A model generated the notes under the pieces. The model did no database searches and was not told the DNA's origin. It saw only the letters and a program-made list of their open reading frames with translations. A program made the position numbers and the translations under genes. From the NCBI GenBank assembly GCA_963995505.1, contig OZ023197.1, positions 7,367,827-7,431,826 of the forward strand: a stretch of 64,000 nucleotides of DNA, in the 5' to 3' direction. The stretch is from Hypericum androsaemum (Eukaryota; Streptophyta; Magnoliopsida; Malpighiales; Hypericaceae). Shown here piece by piece: positions 1 to 11,353 of the stretch; position 1 is the first letter of the stretch, and the number at the start of each line of letters is the position of its first letter.

Positions 1-1947
1 GAAGTCATCAAGAATAACGTTGGATTTAGTTGGGGAGAAGCTCAAGAGAACTCATTCCAACTCATCAAAGAGAAGTTGACTAATGCTCCTTTGTTGGCTT
101 TGCCTAACTTTGCTAAAACCTTTGAAGTTGAATGTGATGCCTCAGGTATAGGGATTGGAGCTGTCCTCATGCAAGAAGGGAGACCAATTGCCTACTTTAG
201 TGAGAAACTAAGTGGAGCAACCTTGAACTATCCAACTTATGACAAAGAGTTGTATGCGCTAGTTCGAACATTGGAAATATGGCAGCATTACTTGTGGCCC
301 AAGGAATTCGTGATCCACACTGATCATGAATCACTCAAACACTTACAGGGGCAACACAAGTTGAATAGGAGGCATGCACGATGGGTGGAGTTCATTGAGA
401 CATTTCCTTATGTCATTCGCTACAAGCAAGGTAAGAAAAATATAGTAGCTGATGCCCTATCGCGAAGGTATGCTTTGATCTCAACTCTTGATGCGAAGTT
501 AATTGGTTTTGAACACCTTAACGAGTTGTATGCTGATGATACTGATTTTGGTGATCTGTTCCGAGCTACGGAGAAGAGTGCAAGTGGTAAATTTTTCCGG
601 AATGAAGGTTACCTATTTCGTGAGAACAAACTTTGTGTGCCTAATTGTTCTATGTGAGAGTTACTAATTCAGGAGGCACATGGAGGCGGATTGATGGGGC
701 ACTTTGGAATCGCAAAGACTTTGGCAATGCTACAAGATCACTTCTATTGGCCACACATGAAGCGCGACGTTGAAAGAGTTTGTGGGCGTTGCATCACATG
801 CAAGCAAGCCAAGTCAAAGGTAAAACCCCACGGTTTGTATACCCCACTACCTATACCTAGTGAGCCTTGGATTGATATCTCTATGGATTTTGTGTTAGGA
901 CTGCCTAGGACTAAACGTGGAAGGGATTCAATCTTTGTGGTAGTGGATAGGTTTTCTAAGATGGCACATTTTATTCCATGTCATAAGACTGATGATGCTT
1001 CAAACATTGCTGATTTGTTCTTTAGAGAAGTTGTTAGGTTGCATGGTATGCCTAGAACTATTATTTCTGATAGAGATGCTAAGTTCCTGAGTTACTTTTG
1101 GAAGACCTTGTGGAGTAAGTTAGGTACCAAGTTGTTATTTTCTACTACTTGTCATCCACAAACTGATGGTCAAACTGAAGTTGTAAATAGGACTTTGTCT
1201 ACTTTATTGAGAGCACTTATCAAGCATAACATTAAGACTTGGGAAGAATGTCTGCCACATGTTGAATTTGCTTATAATCGTTCAGTTCATTCTGCTACTC
1301 AATTCTCACCATTTGAGCTTGTTTATGGATTTAATCCTTTGACTCCATTGGATTTATCACCTTTGCCTTCGAGTGAGCATGTTAACTTAGATGGCAAGAG
1401 GAAGGCTGAATTTGTCAAGCAACTGCATGAGAAGGCCCGAATGAACATAGAGAAACGAACGGCGCACTATACGAGCCAAGCAAACAAAGGATGGCACAAG
1501 GTTGTCTTTGAGCCTGGTGATTGGGTCTGGTTGCACATGAGAAAGGAACGCTTTCCTGCGCAACGACGTTCAAAGTTGCTACCACGGGGAGATGGTCTGT
1601 TTCAAGTGCTTGAACGCATCAATGACAATGCCTACAAGCTTGACCTGCCAGGTGAGTACAATGTTAGTGCTTCTTTCAATGTTACTGATTTGAGTCCGTT
1701 TGATGTAGGTGACGATTTGAGGACAAATCCTTTTCAAGCGGAGGGGAATGATGTGAAGCTACAAGACTCACATCAAGTGCAAGTACCAATTGGGCCGATG
1801 ACATGAGCAAGAGCCAAAACATTTCAAGCAGATCTTAATAGGTTAATGCAAGAAGTCTGGGCTCAAGCTAGTGCGTACAAGTACAAGGACGTGCATGAGG
1901 CCCATGCAAAGCCTATGCACGTGATAGAGGCTATTTTGGAAGCTTGA
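1..1947 (+). pseudogene. Ty3/gypsy pol: RNase H and integrase, 3' part of polyprotein
   Basis: The frame is open from the first base, so the gag, protease and most reverse-transcriptase part lie outside the window. Residues near 100-470 nt form RNase H, with the plant-gypsy motif [12 protein letters not shown] and the box ADALSRR. Integrase follows, with the zinc-binding half near 700-810 (HFGIAKT, then CGRCITC) and a DDE core: D in MDFVLGLP (about 885), D in SDRDAKF (about 1070) and E in [11 protein letters not shown] (about 1165). One reading frame runs to 1947 but is broken by two in-frame TGA codons at 655-657 and 1804-1806. Both sit where an arginine is expected, so each looks like CGA changed to TGA. 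No chromodomain is visible. Clade (CRM, Reina or other) is not settled. The element is no longer autonomous, but apart from the two stops the protein is well preserved. Confidence 0.93.
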
Positions 1948-1989
1948 CATGCACGTAAACTTCTGGATGCATGCGCACATGGAGAATCA

Positions 1990-2516
1990 AGAAGAATCAG
2001 CCTATTTAGTCCGTGCATCTACTTGTTTAGGACGTGCAGCTATTAGTTATTCTATTAGATATTATTTGCTTAGATTATTTCTTATTTAGTTGAATAATTC
2101 GGCCAGAATATCCTTAGATTAGGAAAGAGAGTTTTGGCCAGCCTTTGAACTCCTTTTTAGGAGTTAGCTTGTTTAGGAATACTTTGGTACTTTGGAGCCT
2201 ATATAAGGAGGTCTCCTAGCAATAAAAAGGACGAACTTTTGAGATTGATTTCATTCTTTGTGAGTTAAGATACTCCTTGTGTGTTCTTGCTAATTGTTGG
2301 ATTGCTAAGCTTAAGCGCAACTTTTTACTTATCAAACGATTCTTCCATTATCGTTTGTGGCGTGATTTGACTTGGACCATAGGTTCACAAAATTCCATTG
2401 CTTGGGTTGCGGTTCTTCCAAACCAAGGTTCTGGCAAGGCTCAAATTCGTGGGTTGCGGTCTGTTCCATCCAAAGTAGCATGGTCCGTTGTGAGCCTCCT
2501 GCCGAGGTTCATATCA
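1990..2516 (+). repeat. 3' LTR of the first Ty3/gypsy element
   Basis: The non-coding tract directly after the pol frame has LTR-like signals: a TATA box (CTATATAAGG) at 2199-2208 and an AATAAA-type signal at 2221-2230, followed by a transcribed-looking R/U5 part that ends with ATATCA at about 2516. The left edge is uncertain because no clear polypurine tract and TG start could be fixed between 1948 and 2000. The next bases belong to the neighbouring copia remnant, so the right edge is taken as the insertion border. The matching 5' LTR lies outside the window. Confidence 0.6.
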
Positions 2517-2559
2517 ATCACAAACACAATTAAGCATAGTGAATTAAAAGCAAAAAATA

Positions 2560-5395
2560 CTTAACCAATTTATGCAAGACATAAGTCCATGACAAAAATG
2601 CATATAACATAGTATTAGATAAGCATTATAGCAATTATAGACAAAAGTACTTTGAGCATTCATCAAACAAACACAGCAGCCATAGGAATATAGAAAGTTT
2701 TTCATCTTTGGCATTTAAGATCAACAGATCTTCAAAAGGTTTATTTTTTAGGAGTGGAGCAGATCAATAGGAATCATTGTCACTTTCATCCCTAGCATAT
2801 CATCTTCCATCGTTAGAGTCATGAGCAAAGAGGTCATCTTCATTGGACACTTCTTCCTTTGAACTCTTGTCCCAATTTTTGCCCACGAAGAATACTCTTT
2901 GGAATGCAATGGGTGATTTCTTCTTATTCTTATTGACAACAAAGGCAGAGGCCTTCTTGGCCTTTGGTGGAGTCTTGACGGAGGGCAGACTCTTTCTCTT
3001 CTTCTTCTACACAGATTTCTCTGTCAAAGATGTTCTGACTCTTGAAATGAGCCGGCCTTCTTCTTTGGGGTTGCGGCAACGCCCTTGCCTTTCTATTCCT
3101 AGCATCTTCATCAGTTGTCTAGATGATGATCTGTGCAGCAGTAGTAGTGTCTAGGACTTCGATTTGGCTTCCTCCAGCCTCTTCCTCAGCTTGAGCTTCC
3201 TGAACTTCTTCTTCAGGAACATCTTCTTCAACTTTTTTTGCATCTTCTTCTTCTTCTTTTCCTTTTTCCTTAGCCATATCCTCTTCTCCCTCTAAGGTGC
3301 CCTTATTAGAAAGGCAACCTTCAACAAATAACTTACGAGTTACTGGGGTGATGGACAACTTACTCCTTATCTTTTGAAATAGACTAGTACTCTTGGAGAG
3401 TGGAGTAAAGGGAGGAACTCGTGATACTGGTGTTGGTGTGGGGATTGGAGACTTCTGAAGTCCCACAAAGGAGTCAACCAATTGGTCAAGTGGCAGAGAA
3501 GATTCCTTGTCTTGAACACCTTCAACTTGGATTTCTTTCTTGGGACCAGTGACTTCTTCTTCTTCATCTGGTACATGATGATCCAGAGAGGCACTGACAT
3601 AAGGAGAATGATCTCCTTCCAGAATAGGATATGTAGATTTCTGAGGAGAGGAGTTGGTGTTGTCTATTGGCAGGATGTCAATATCCTCAAGCTGAGGAGA
3701 AGGCACTAGATTGGAGGGACCAGCCTAGGCCTTCAGTAACATAAGCTCATGCTGCATCTTCTTACATCTCTTCTGCAACTTCATAACTTGCTTCTTCAAA
3801 GCAAGTATATCATTCTTCATTTTCTGGTCAGTCATCTTGGGTTTCTTCAACTTGGGGCAGCTGGGGAAAAGGACTTTGTTAGAGGAACCCTTGAATCTGA
3901 GCTCCTGTCTTTTCTCAAATTGCTTAGCCAATCTTTTGATAGACAGAATAGCTTCCAATTTATGTTCATCCATTTCCCATCTTTCTCCTTAACTCCAATG
4001 CTCTGTAGAGTTTCACAATTGTAAACTTCCGCAGGAACAACTCCTTTGTCTAGAGGGTCACATATTCCAACCATAACAAGAATAGAATATATGATCCTCC
4101 CATAAGGAAGGAACTATTTGAGCTCTTTTGTAGCAGCCTTAATCTTACAGATCAGAAACTCAGCAATATTAACCTTTTCCTTAGTCCATACATACTTAAG
4201 GAAGTTCATCTCTCCATTAGTGATTGCATTGGTGTGGAGGGCTTGACCCTCTTCGCTTTGAAAGGAAGTTCATCTCTCTATTAGTGATTGCATTAGTTAT
4301 TGAAGATAGTCGTGGAGATGAAATGATGAACCATCCTCAACTCAGCATCATAGATTGTGGTGGCTGTGTAATTCACTTCAACTTTCTTGAATGCCATCCC
4401 ACTAATCTTATTCCACGTCTCTAACCCCTGAAGCCTCTTGTTCCCAAACTTGGCAAAACTTAGCCCTTCATAACTTATCCCGAATATCTCCCCTAAATCC
4501 TGAGGAGTAACTGTGTAGAAATGCTTCCCATGAAACTATTGTAATGCCCTAGCATCATACCTAGATTCTCCAGTTGCCCTAAGTGCTAGCCGTCCATGGA
4601 TTAATAAGGTAGCATAGAATTCTCTCACTTTATCTGCATTAATCCCACAGCCTATCATTGATAGACCCAATAAACAAGACACTTCTAACCACTCTTTAGC
4701 CCTCTCACCAAAATCCTTGGGCAACAGATTACCCCAATCTATTATCCTTCCGCTAATGACCTTCTTGAAGCTCAGCATGTTCAATCGTTTAAGAAATTCT
4801 TCATGCTTGAAAAGGGAATTCTCATAGATAGGATGTACTATTACCAATTTATGAGACTTGGGTGTGTACACCTTCTCCCAATGTCTTCAGTCAAAGTGGC
4901 CTCAGTATCATCTTCATTGTCTTTATCTTCTTGAACTGCCCTTCCTTTTGAGGTCTTTGAAGAGGAAGAATCCATTTCCTCTAAGGAGGGTTTGACCCTC
5001 TTCGCTTTGGGCTCGTCCTTGGAAGAAGATCTCTTCCACTTGCCCAACTTGACAATCTCCCTTTTCTACTTGCGCACCTTCTTCTCCAGTGGCTCAACCA
5101 TGGGAGCTTTTCCTTTAATTTCTTTCATGAGCACAGGAGGTAGAATTTCCTCTACTTGCTCCTCTGCATGCCTCTCTTCCTCCATCTCTGGTTAGTTTCT
5201 AAAAGAGTTATGAGTTCTGCTTTTTGAAGGGAGTTTGGTTTCAGGGTTTGGCTTGGAGGATTCGGCTCTTTCTATAGTAGAGGATTTAGAAACTTCCCCT
5301 CTTTCTTTTACACAAGAATCCATCAGTTTTTTCCTCTTGGGTGGATCTTGAGGATTGGAGAGACCTTGAAGGTGGCTTGAGTGTCTCATTTTCCA
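2560..5395 (-). pseudogene. SIRE/Maximus-like copia downstream (env-like) ORF, degraded
   Basis: Read on the minus strand this lies just downstream of a copia RNase H, where SIRE/Maximus elements carry an extra env-like ORF. Visible pieces in order are: a basic, Ser-rich N-terminus (5389-5192, starting MRHSSHLQG); a charged segment (5047-4841); a conserved globular segment (4871-4536, with IVHPIYENSLF and REFYATLLIHGRLA) of the kind named putative plant transposon protein; a coiled-coil-like Lys/Leu segment (3973-3725); and an acidic, proline-rich C-terminal part (3706-3119) that fades out near 2745. Several frameshifts and stops separate the pieces. No convincing signal peptide or membrane anchor survives, so membrane function cannot be claimed. 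It could also be an unrelated plant transposon ORF, but position and order favour the SIRE-type ORF. Confidence 0.6.
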
Positions 5396-5787
5396 ATTCA
5401 GAGAGAGAGAGAGTGAGAGGAAGAGTTTCTTGGAAAACTCTCGGAGAGAGAAGAAGTGGAGATTTTAGGAGGAGAAAGGACGGAGAGAGGTAGAGGATGA
5501 TTATGACTAATTTAAAAATGTACTACAATCTCTCCCCTATATAGACTTAAGCAAACCCAGTTGAAGGGACACTAAAGATTAGCCGTTACGATGTGACAGC
5601 CGTAGTTATTGTCCATTAGTCCTTTGCAACGGTTGAGAAGATCTCTTAGCCCATCACGACATCTGAGTCTAAACTTCTCGTTCGCATGTAAGTCCTAATT
5701 CTCTTCTAATCCTAATAAAATCTCCTTCATTTAAGGGTTTGTTAAATATGTCTGCTAATTAATTTTTCGAGCATACAAATTGTAGCT
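5396..5787 (-). other. spacer between copia pol and its downstream ORF
   Basis: About 390 bp without coding sequence, between the end of RNase H (minus strand) and the start of the env-like ORF. It contains a GA-rich stretch at 5401-5460, probably the leader of the downstream ORF. I see no intact promoter motif that I would defend. Confidence 0.4.
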
Positions 5788-6625
5788 CTATATCACCCTT
5801 TTGGACATGATCTCTAAGAAAGTATGCCTAATTTCAATATGCTTGATGCGAGAATGTTGCATCGGATTTTTACTAAGATAAATAGTACTAGTATTATCAC
5901 ACATAATTGGCATTTTATTGAAATTCATATCGTAATCTTGGAGTTGTTGCTTCATCCATAGAAGTTGAGAACAACAACTTCCAGTAGAGATATACTCCGC
6001 CTCAGCTGTGGAGAGAGACACGAAATTTTACTTTTTGCCAACATGTTCCCAAGCAATTGGCATGTTCCTGATGTACTCTTCCTATCCAGCTTGCAACCTC
6101 CATAATCGGCATCAGAATATCCGATCAATTCAAAACCACTTTTCTTAGGATACCAAATACTCATGTCAGTTGTCGCTTTAGATATCTAAATATTTATTTA
6201 ACAATCATAAAATGGATTTTCATGGGGCTAAATTGAAATCTAGCACACATATAAATAATGAATAGTATATCAAGACGAATGGCAGTTAAATAAAGTAAGG
6301 ATCCGATCATACCTAGATACTTCTTTTGATCAAATAGAACACCCTCCTCATCTTTGTCTAGTCTTGTGCTAGCAGTCATAGGAGTGCCCATTTCATTCAG
6401 CTTCATCATGTCAAACTTCTTCAAGATATCTTTGATATACTTAGTTTGACTTATGAAAATTTTCTTTTTAGATTGGTTTAGACCCAAAGAAATATTTCAA
6501 TTCTTCCATCATACTCATTTCAAACTATTTTTGCATAGTTGCAAAAAACTCTTCGCACATAGAATCATTTGTTGCACCAAAGATAATGTCATCGATATAA
6601 ATTTGCACAAACAACAGGTTATTCT
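5788..6625 (-). pseudogene. SIRE/Maximus-like copia RT C-terminus and RNase H
   Basis: Reading right to left: the reverse-transcriptase active site as YIDD (6588-6599); the connection region with FISQTKYIKDILKKF and GMIGSLLYLTA (6487-6194); then RNase H with GYSDADYGGCKLDRKSTSG and SLSTAEAEYISTGSCCSQ, ending in QHSRIKHIEIRHTFL (6164-5788). An in-frame TAG lies at 6525-6527, and at least one frameshift lies in RNase H near 6020-6050, where the SW.SKKQ region is damaged. The element is cut at about 6620 at a short poly-T, so the N-terminal RT, integrase, protease and gag are missing. Wording of the RNase H motifs matches the SIRE lineage more closely than Tork or Ale. Confidence 0.88.
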
Positions 6626-8229
6626 TTTTTTTTTAGCGAACATCAACTTCGATCATCATCTCTGGCCAACCTCTGATATTTTTTCGGTGACCGCCAAAAT
6701 AGACCCTAAAAAAAATATTGACTTCCACTCTACATGGCGACAGAAACTACCAATTAATTGGTGCGACCAAAATAGGTAGCTGCTTCGACCAAAAAATGTA
6801 GCTGCTTCGACTAAAAAATTAACACTTCATCAGCAGCCAACAACTCAATACCGAAGATAAAGCTGCTTCGATGAAGGATCCACTTGTTAAAGATCCAATC
6901 TTTCAAACCAATCATTCAAAGAGTTGAAACCGGCCCAGGGGGTGGAACCCAGAAACGACCACCAATTCAATACCAAAGACCAACGCAACCATCTCGGCCT
7001 CCGACCGTCCTTGATGTGGTCCCCTCTCTCCGCCGATGACCATAACAACCAGGCCCACCAGCTGTTCTCCGCTCGGATCTCTGCCCCTTTCAATTGAATT
7101 TGGATTTGGGTATTAGGGTTTCTGTTTACGTCGTGGATATGGAGGGATTCGATCTGGGATCAAGAAATTTGATTAGGGTCCCAGACGATGACGGCTTTGG
7201 CTCGGTAATGGCGAGACTGGTGGCGGTGGTTGGAGAAGCGTCGGAGAAGAAGGCCTTCTTCTTCATGGTGGTCGGAGAAGGTCTGAGAAGGTCGGAGAAG
7301 GGTCTTTTAATTAATTTATTTTTTAAAGATTATTTGAATCATTTACTTAAAAATTATTAATAATATCAACTAGATAGGTCAGTGTATAATAAAAACAAAT
7401 TATATAGACAACAAAATTAGTAGCAAAATTATAGGAATTCTATAGTCTATTTAACCAAATATCAATGACGTAATTTACTCTAAAAAATGGTAAATATGAT
7501 TATCACATTTCTTTAATATTTGTCCCAAATTAGTTTTTTTTATGTTAATATATTTATAGTTTTAAAAAACGCAGTCTGGCCGACTATCTCACGAATCATT
7601 CAATATAACGGGCCTTTTTAAGGATAAAAATATGGAGTGATTGAACCGCTAGAATTTTGTATGATCGGGCAGTTTTCGCACTCATGCTGGCCGGTAATCG
7701 CCGGTTCGATCAAAACTTGGGCAAAATGATTAAAACTTATACCTAGATCAATATCCGGTCTCCCCCGACTCGCCGTCATCGACATCGTCTCAATTCCAAA
7801 CATCGCTACCCTACCTAGAAACATGTCTCCTTCCCACCCAAGTTCACCACGTACTACAATGTTAAGACATCTCCTTGTAAAGACTTCGACTTCAACCCCC
7901 AAAAGCCTCAACCTTTGGCCTCTCCAGCTTCTTCCCGTTAAAGGGTTCACCCACCTCCCTTTTCCCCATCATCGTCTTTCATTTGGCCAGTTGGTTTCTC
8001 TGCTTGATTTTGCTCATTTGTTTTGGTATTCTTGGAAGGATTCAATTAAAAGTTTGGTGTTTTTTTCATGTTTGTTTTTGTGGAACTTCAACATAAAGAA
8101 GATTGGAGGAAGATAAAAAGTCTAGAAAGAAGGTGTAAAGGAAAGAGAAAACATAATGGGAAGAGAAAAAAATGATAAGAGAGAGAAATATGCGTGGGAA
8201 AGAGTAGAAGTGATGCATAAAAAAGTAAA
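6626..8229. other. non-coding stretch without recognised gene
   Basis: The left part (6780-6880) has three copies of a GCTGCTTCGA-containing phrase. The middle (6950-7300) is GC-richer and has short open frames on both strands, none matching a family I know. The part from 7320 to 7620 is AT-rich. The segment 7740-8080 again has modest coding-like composition but no recognisable domain. These GC-rich islands could be gene fragments captured by transposons; I cannot show that. Confidence 0.4.
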
Positions 8230-9360
8230 GGAAAAAGTCTCATTTAGTATCCATAGTTTCATATTTCCAGAATTAAGGCCATATTGTTTTAAATTGAAAA
8301 TTTAGTCCATTCTGGTTTACACACTTTTTTCTTGGCAAATTCAGGGTAGCTGCCCGGCCAACTAGACGTGAAACGGTACCATCTTTTAGCCTACATGGCA
8401 GATATGTGGCAAGTGGGCAGATTTTGTCAATAATGACGTGTAATTTGATAAATTACCATAATAATCCCTAGTTATTTTATTTTATTTTATTTAAAAAGCC
8501 CTCTCTTCTTAAGCTCGCCATCAAACCATCATCGTCACTACAAAGTGGAATCTAATCCACAACTTGTATTTGTTCCTTGTTCACTTAAGCAGTTGGTGTC
8601 GCCGACGACGACCCCTATAAATACAAATCCCAAATTCCATACTTTATCCTCTCTAATCCTTTTTTTGAACACAATTTACCCTCTAATATCACAACTTCAC
8701 TCCTACTAACCATCTTTATCTCTCATTTTTCTCTCTCTAATCTTATAAAAATGGCAGAGCAAATCCACCCCAGCGTGACAGCGTCATCAAAGCTGCCAGC
8801 GTGACGGCGTCGTCAAAGCTGCCAGCGTGACGGCGTCGTCAAAGCTGCCAGCGTGACGGCGTCGTCAAAGCTATCAACCCCAACGAGAAGCTCAGGATTG
8901 ACTACCGTGGCGGGAGCTTCGTCAGGGTGTTCAACGATGGCGAGTAGCTCACCGCCGGCAAGATCCCGGCATTTTTCCAGGAATTTAAGAACGTGATGAT
9001 AAGATCTTGGGTGGGGAGGTGGGACATGGTAGTGGTGGTGAGGTCGGAGGAGGAGATGAATGTGGATGGATGAAGATGAATGTGGGCGGATGAAGATAAA
9101 GGGTTTTTTTAAAAAATATATAAAAAAACTAAGGATTGTTTTGGTAATTTATCGAACTACACATCATCATCAATTTAACCCACTCACTTGCCACATGTCC
9201 GTCACGTAGGCTAAAAAAAGGTACCATTTTATGTCTAGTTGGTCGGGCAGCTACCCGAAAAAAAGTGTGCAAACCAGAGGAGATTAAATTCACAAATTGA
9301 AACTACATGATCTTAATTCTGAAAATGTGAAACTACAGAGTACTAAATGAGACTTTTTCC
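8230..9360. mobile_element. Mutator-like element A, long TIRs, no transposase
   Basis: The sequence from 8230 (GGAAAAAGTCTCATTTAGTA) returns inverted at the right end, 9360 backwards, and the inverted similarity continues for about 230-250 bp per arm. The 9 bp outside each end (8221-8229 AAAAGTAAA; 9361-9369 AAAAATATA) agree at 7 of 9 positions, as expected for an old Mutator target duplication. The interior has no transposase. Instead it has a promoter-like stretch with a TATA box (CCTATAAATAC at about 8614-8624), a CT-rich leader, an ATG at 8751, a four-fold 26-bp repeat and an open phrase reading INPNEKLRIDYRGGSFVRVF. That layout fits a Pack-MULE that captured the 5' part of a host gene. 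The gene is not recognised. Confidence 0.75.
8771..8874 (+). repeat. 26-bp tandem repeat, four copies, inside Mutator-like element A
   Basis: The phrase beginning CAGCGTGACGGCGTCGTC starts at 8771, 8797, 8823 and 8849, a strict 26-bp period; the first copy differs by two bases. Because 26 is not a multiple of three, the repeat shifts the reading frame, so it looks like replication slippage in a captured exon rather than a protein repeat. Confidence 0.9.
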
Positions 9361-9369
9361 AAAAATATA

Positions 9370-10256
9370 TGGGAGCATGCATATGCCTAAAAAGCGTGGG
9401 TAAGATCTTAGAAGGGGTGAGAATACCAATGCACTAAAAAATGAACAGAAACAAGCCTACACGTGGGAAGTGGTGGAAATAATCTTGGAAAAGGGTGCGA
9501 ACAAAAAAGGGAAATAGCCTATTAAGTGTATCTAATAAACATTCGTTATTAAAAGGTTTCGTTCTGATTGGTAAGCTGATCGGTCGGACCAGTTGATCCA
9601 AAGGATGAAAAAAATCTTCGGTCGACTTCAGGATTTTTTTTAAACTATGTTAATATTCCAAATACAAAAGAATATTTCAAATTAAAGTACAAAATAAACC
9701 AATCCATTGAAAGTTGAATGAAGACCTTACATGGTTACTACTTCAAAGTTAGAGACGACGACGACCGAAACTATCCATTTCGCCCATCAGCAGCAAAAGA
9801 CACGCATTTGGTGGCTTTGGCATTAGCGATTCGCTGGCTTCACATTTCTTCTCCCTCCATAAACCCTTTTCCAGCCCTCCAAACAACTGAATCTTCTCAG
9901 ACCCCAACGACTAAGAACATCCATTCACTAATTTTCTTCAGGAGCACACAGGATCTCTAGAGAGGCCCCCTCTTTTTACCTTGTGGGGTCTCTTATTGTT
10001 CTAGGTGAGAAAACGTGGTAGTATAGAAGCTGTTGTTAAAATGTCTAGCTGAAAACTTAATTTGGGGTTTTGATTTCTGCAACTTTATCCAATATTTTTC
10101 TTACAAATTTTAATACTATATTAATTCATGTGATTTGACCACGCTTTATTTTTAATACCCGAAAGCTGTATGTACAGAGTCAAAATTTGAGTATATTATA
10201 CATTACCAGAAACAGGCAGAAACAGGAACCTAGAGCGAAGAATATAGCTCTTCTAC
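9370..10256 (+). other. possible 5' exon and first intron start of the PPR gene
   Basis: No known protein is encoded here. A plausible 5' exon ends with AG before GTGAGAAA (donor GT at 10005-10006), and a matching acceptor (TTCATTTCAG, AG at 19123-19124) lies on the far side of the Athila-like element. If so, about 9700-10004 is a leader exon of the PPR gene and the retrotransposon is intronic. Inference only; no transcript data are visible. Confidence 0.35.
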
Positions 10257-11340
10257 TAAAGAGTGAATTTTTAGGCCCACCTTGCAATAAAAGGAGTACG
10301 GGTGTAATTTCGAACCACAAAGAGCAGGTTCAAGACATCCCGAGCGAATTGTAATTAAGATTAGGTTAAAAAGTATTTTATGAATTGAGTTGGGTGAAGC
10401 AAGCAAAGACAAGACTAAGTTGAAAGGGTGCAAAGGCAATTTAAAAGAAATTAGGCTAGGTACCCTTCACACATCCCTACGTGCTTGGTCTCTCTTGGGT
10501 TTTTGTGCCCACAGTAGGCCTAGGTGAACTATGGCATGGTGCTTCACGGCTAAGTACTTCACGCCACAAAGAAGGTACTAGGGGGTCCCGGCGAGACCAT
10601 CACTCACACCTAATGTTGGTAAGTTGTCAACCTCACCTAGGTGTCGAGCCTACCACAACTTGCCCCTCCTAGACCTCACTCCTTAAAGCACCACCCTCTG
10701 GCCAACTACACACTACCATTCTTGGCAAAGTCTATTTTCACGGCTATGTCCATCGGGTAAATATATAGTTTAACGGTTAGGCTTTTTCATGCTCCCCTTC
10801 ACGGCTAAGTACTTTGGGTCACGCTACAATCGATTGGGCACCGACCGGAGGGTGCAGAGTTAACCACTCAGAGGGAAGGAGATTTGATTATCCACTGGGC
10901 GATTCTATCGTTCGATAATTTCTTCGTGAAAATGCTCGCCTCATTTTCTTTTGGCGCCGCTTGACAAAAATGGGGCACCGCCTGGTGGAACACAGGAGGT
11001 TGAGGAAAAATCTGGATGAAATCCTCTTGCCATCTGTCGGCAGGGGCGCCGCTCAACATGTTTGTGCTGGTGAGACGCAGGTTTTGCAAATTTTGCCATT
11101 TGGCAGGTGCTGCTTGATTCCGAATGGCTATCTCTCGGCCTGACTCTTCCAATGCTCGCCTCTTCTCACTTCATCCTCGCATCCCTGCAAAATCCTCCTA
11201 CAAAAGACACGAAGATAAAAGGGTGAAACCAATCTAGACAACAAACCTAAAAATTACGTAAAATGACTCAACTAGACTAAAAAACAAGTCTAAATGACCC
11301 TAAAATGAGGGGATGAAATGAGCATTTCTTGCGCTCATCA
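10257..11340 (-). repeat. 3' LTR of Athila-like element, internally deleted and patched
   Basis: Compared with the copy at 17565-19088 it shares both ends (TAAAGAGTGAATTT on the left, GCTCATCA on the right) but lacks several hundred bases. The deletion junction is at about 10838, where CGATTGGG joins CACCGACC, with short microhomology in the intact copy. Just after it, 10857-10893 does not match the other LTRs but matches the internal spacer at 11587-11623 with one difference. The polypurine tract abuts the right edge, which identifies this as the 3' LTR. Confidence 0.88.
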
Positions 11341-11353
11341 CACCCCCATACTT
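11341..11353 (-). promoter_or_regulatory. polypurine tract of Athila-like element
   Basis: On the minus strand AAGTATGGGGGTG immediately precedes the TGATGAG start of the LTR. The phrase before it (GAGGACAAGCAAAGATTCAAG) has the wording usual next to Athila polypurine tracts. It would prime plus-strand DNA synthesis. Confidence 0.85.

Noticed and set aside
2277..2564. Open frame of 95 residues starting MCVLANCWIAKLK
   Set aside because: It lies wholly in the R/U5 part of the first gypsy LTR and matches nothing; chance open frame.
7094..7360. Possible small gene beginning MNLDLGIRVSVYVVDMEGF
   Set aside because: No family match, no upstream promoter signal, and competing open frames on the other strand; composition alone does not support a gene.
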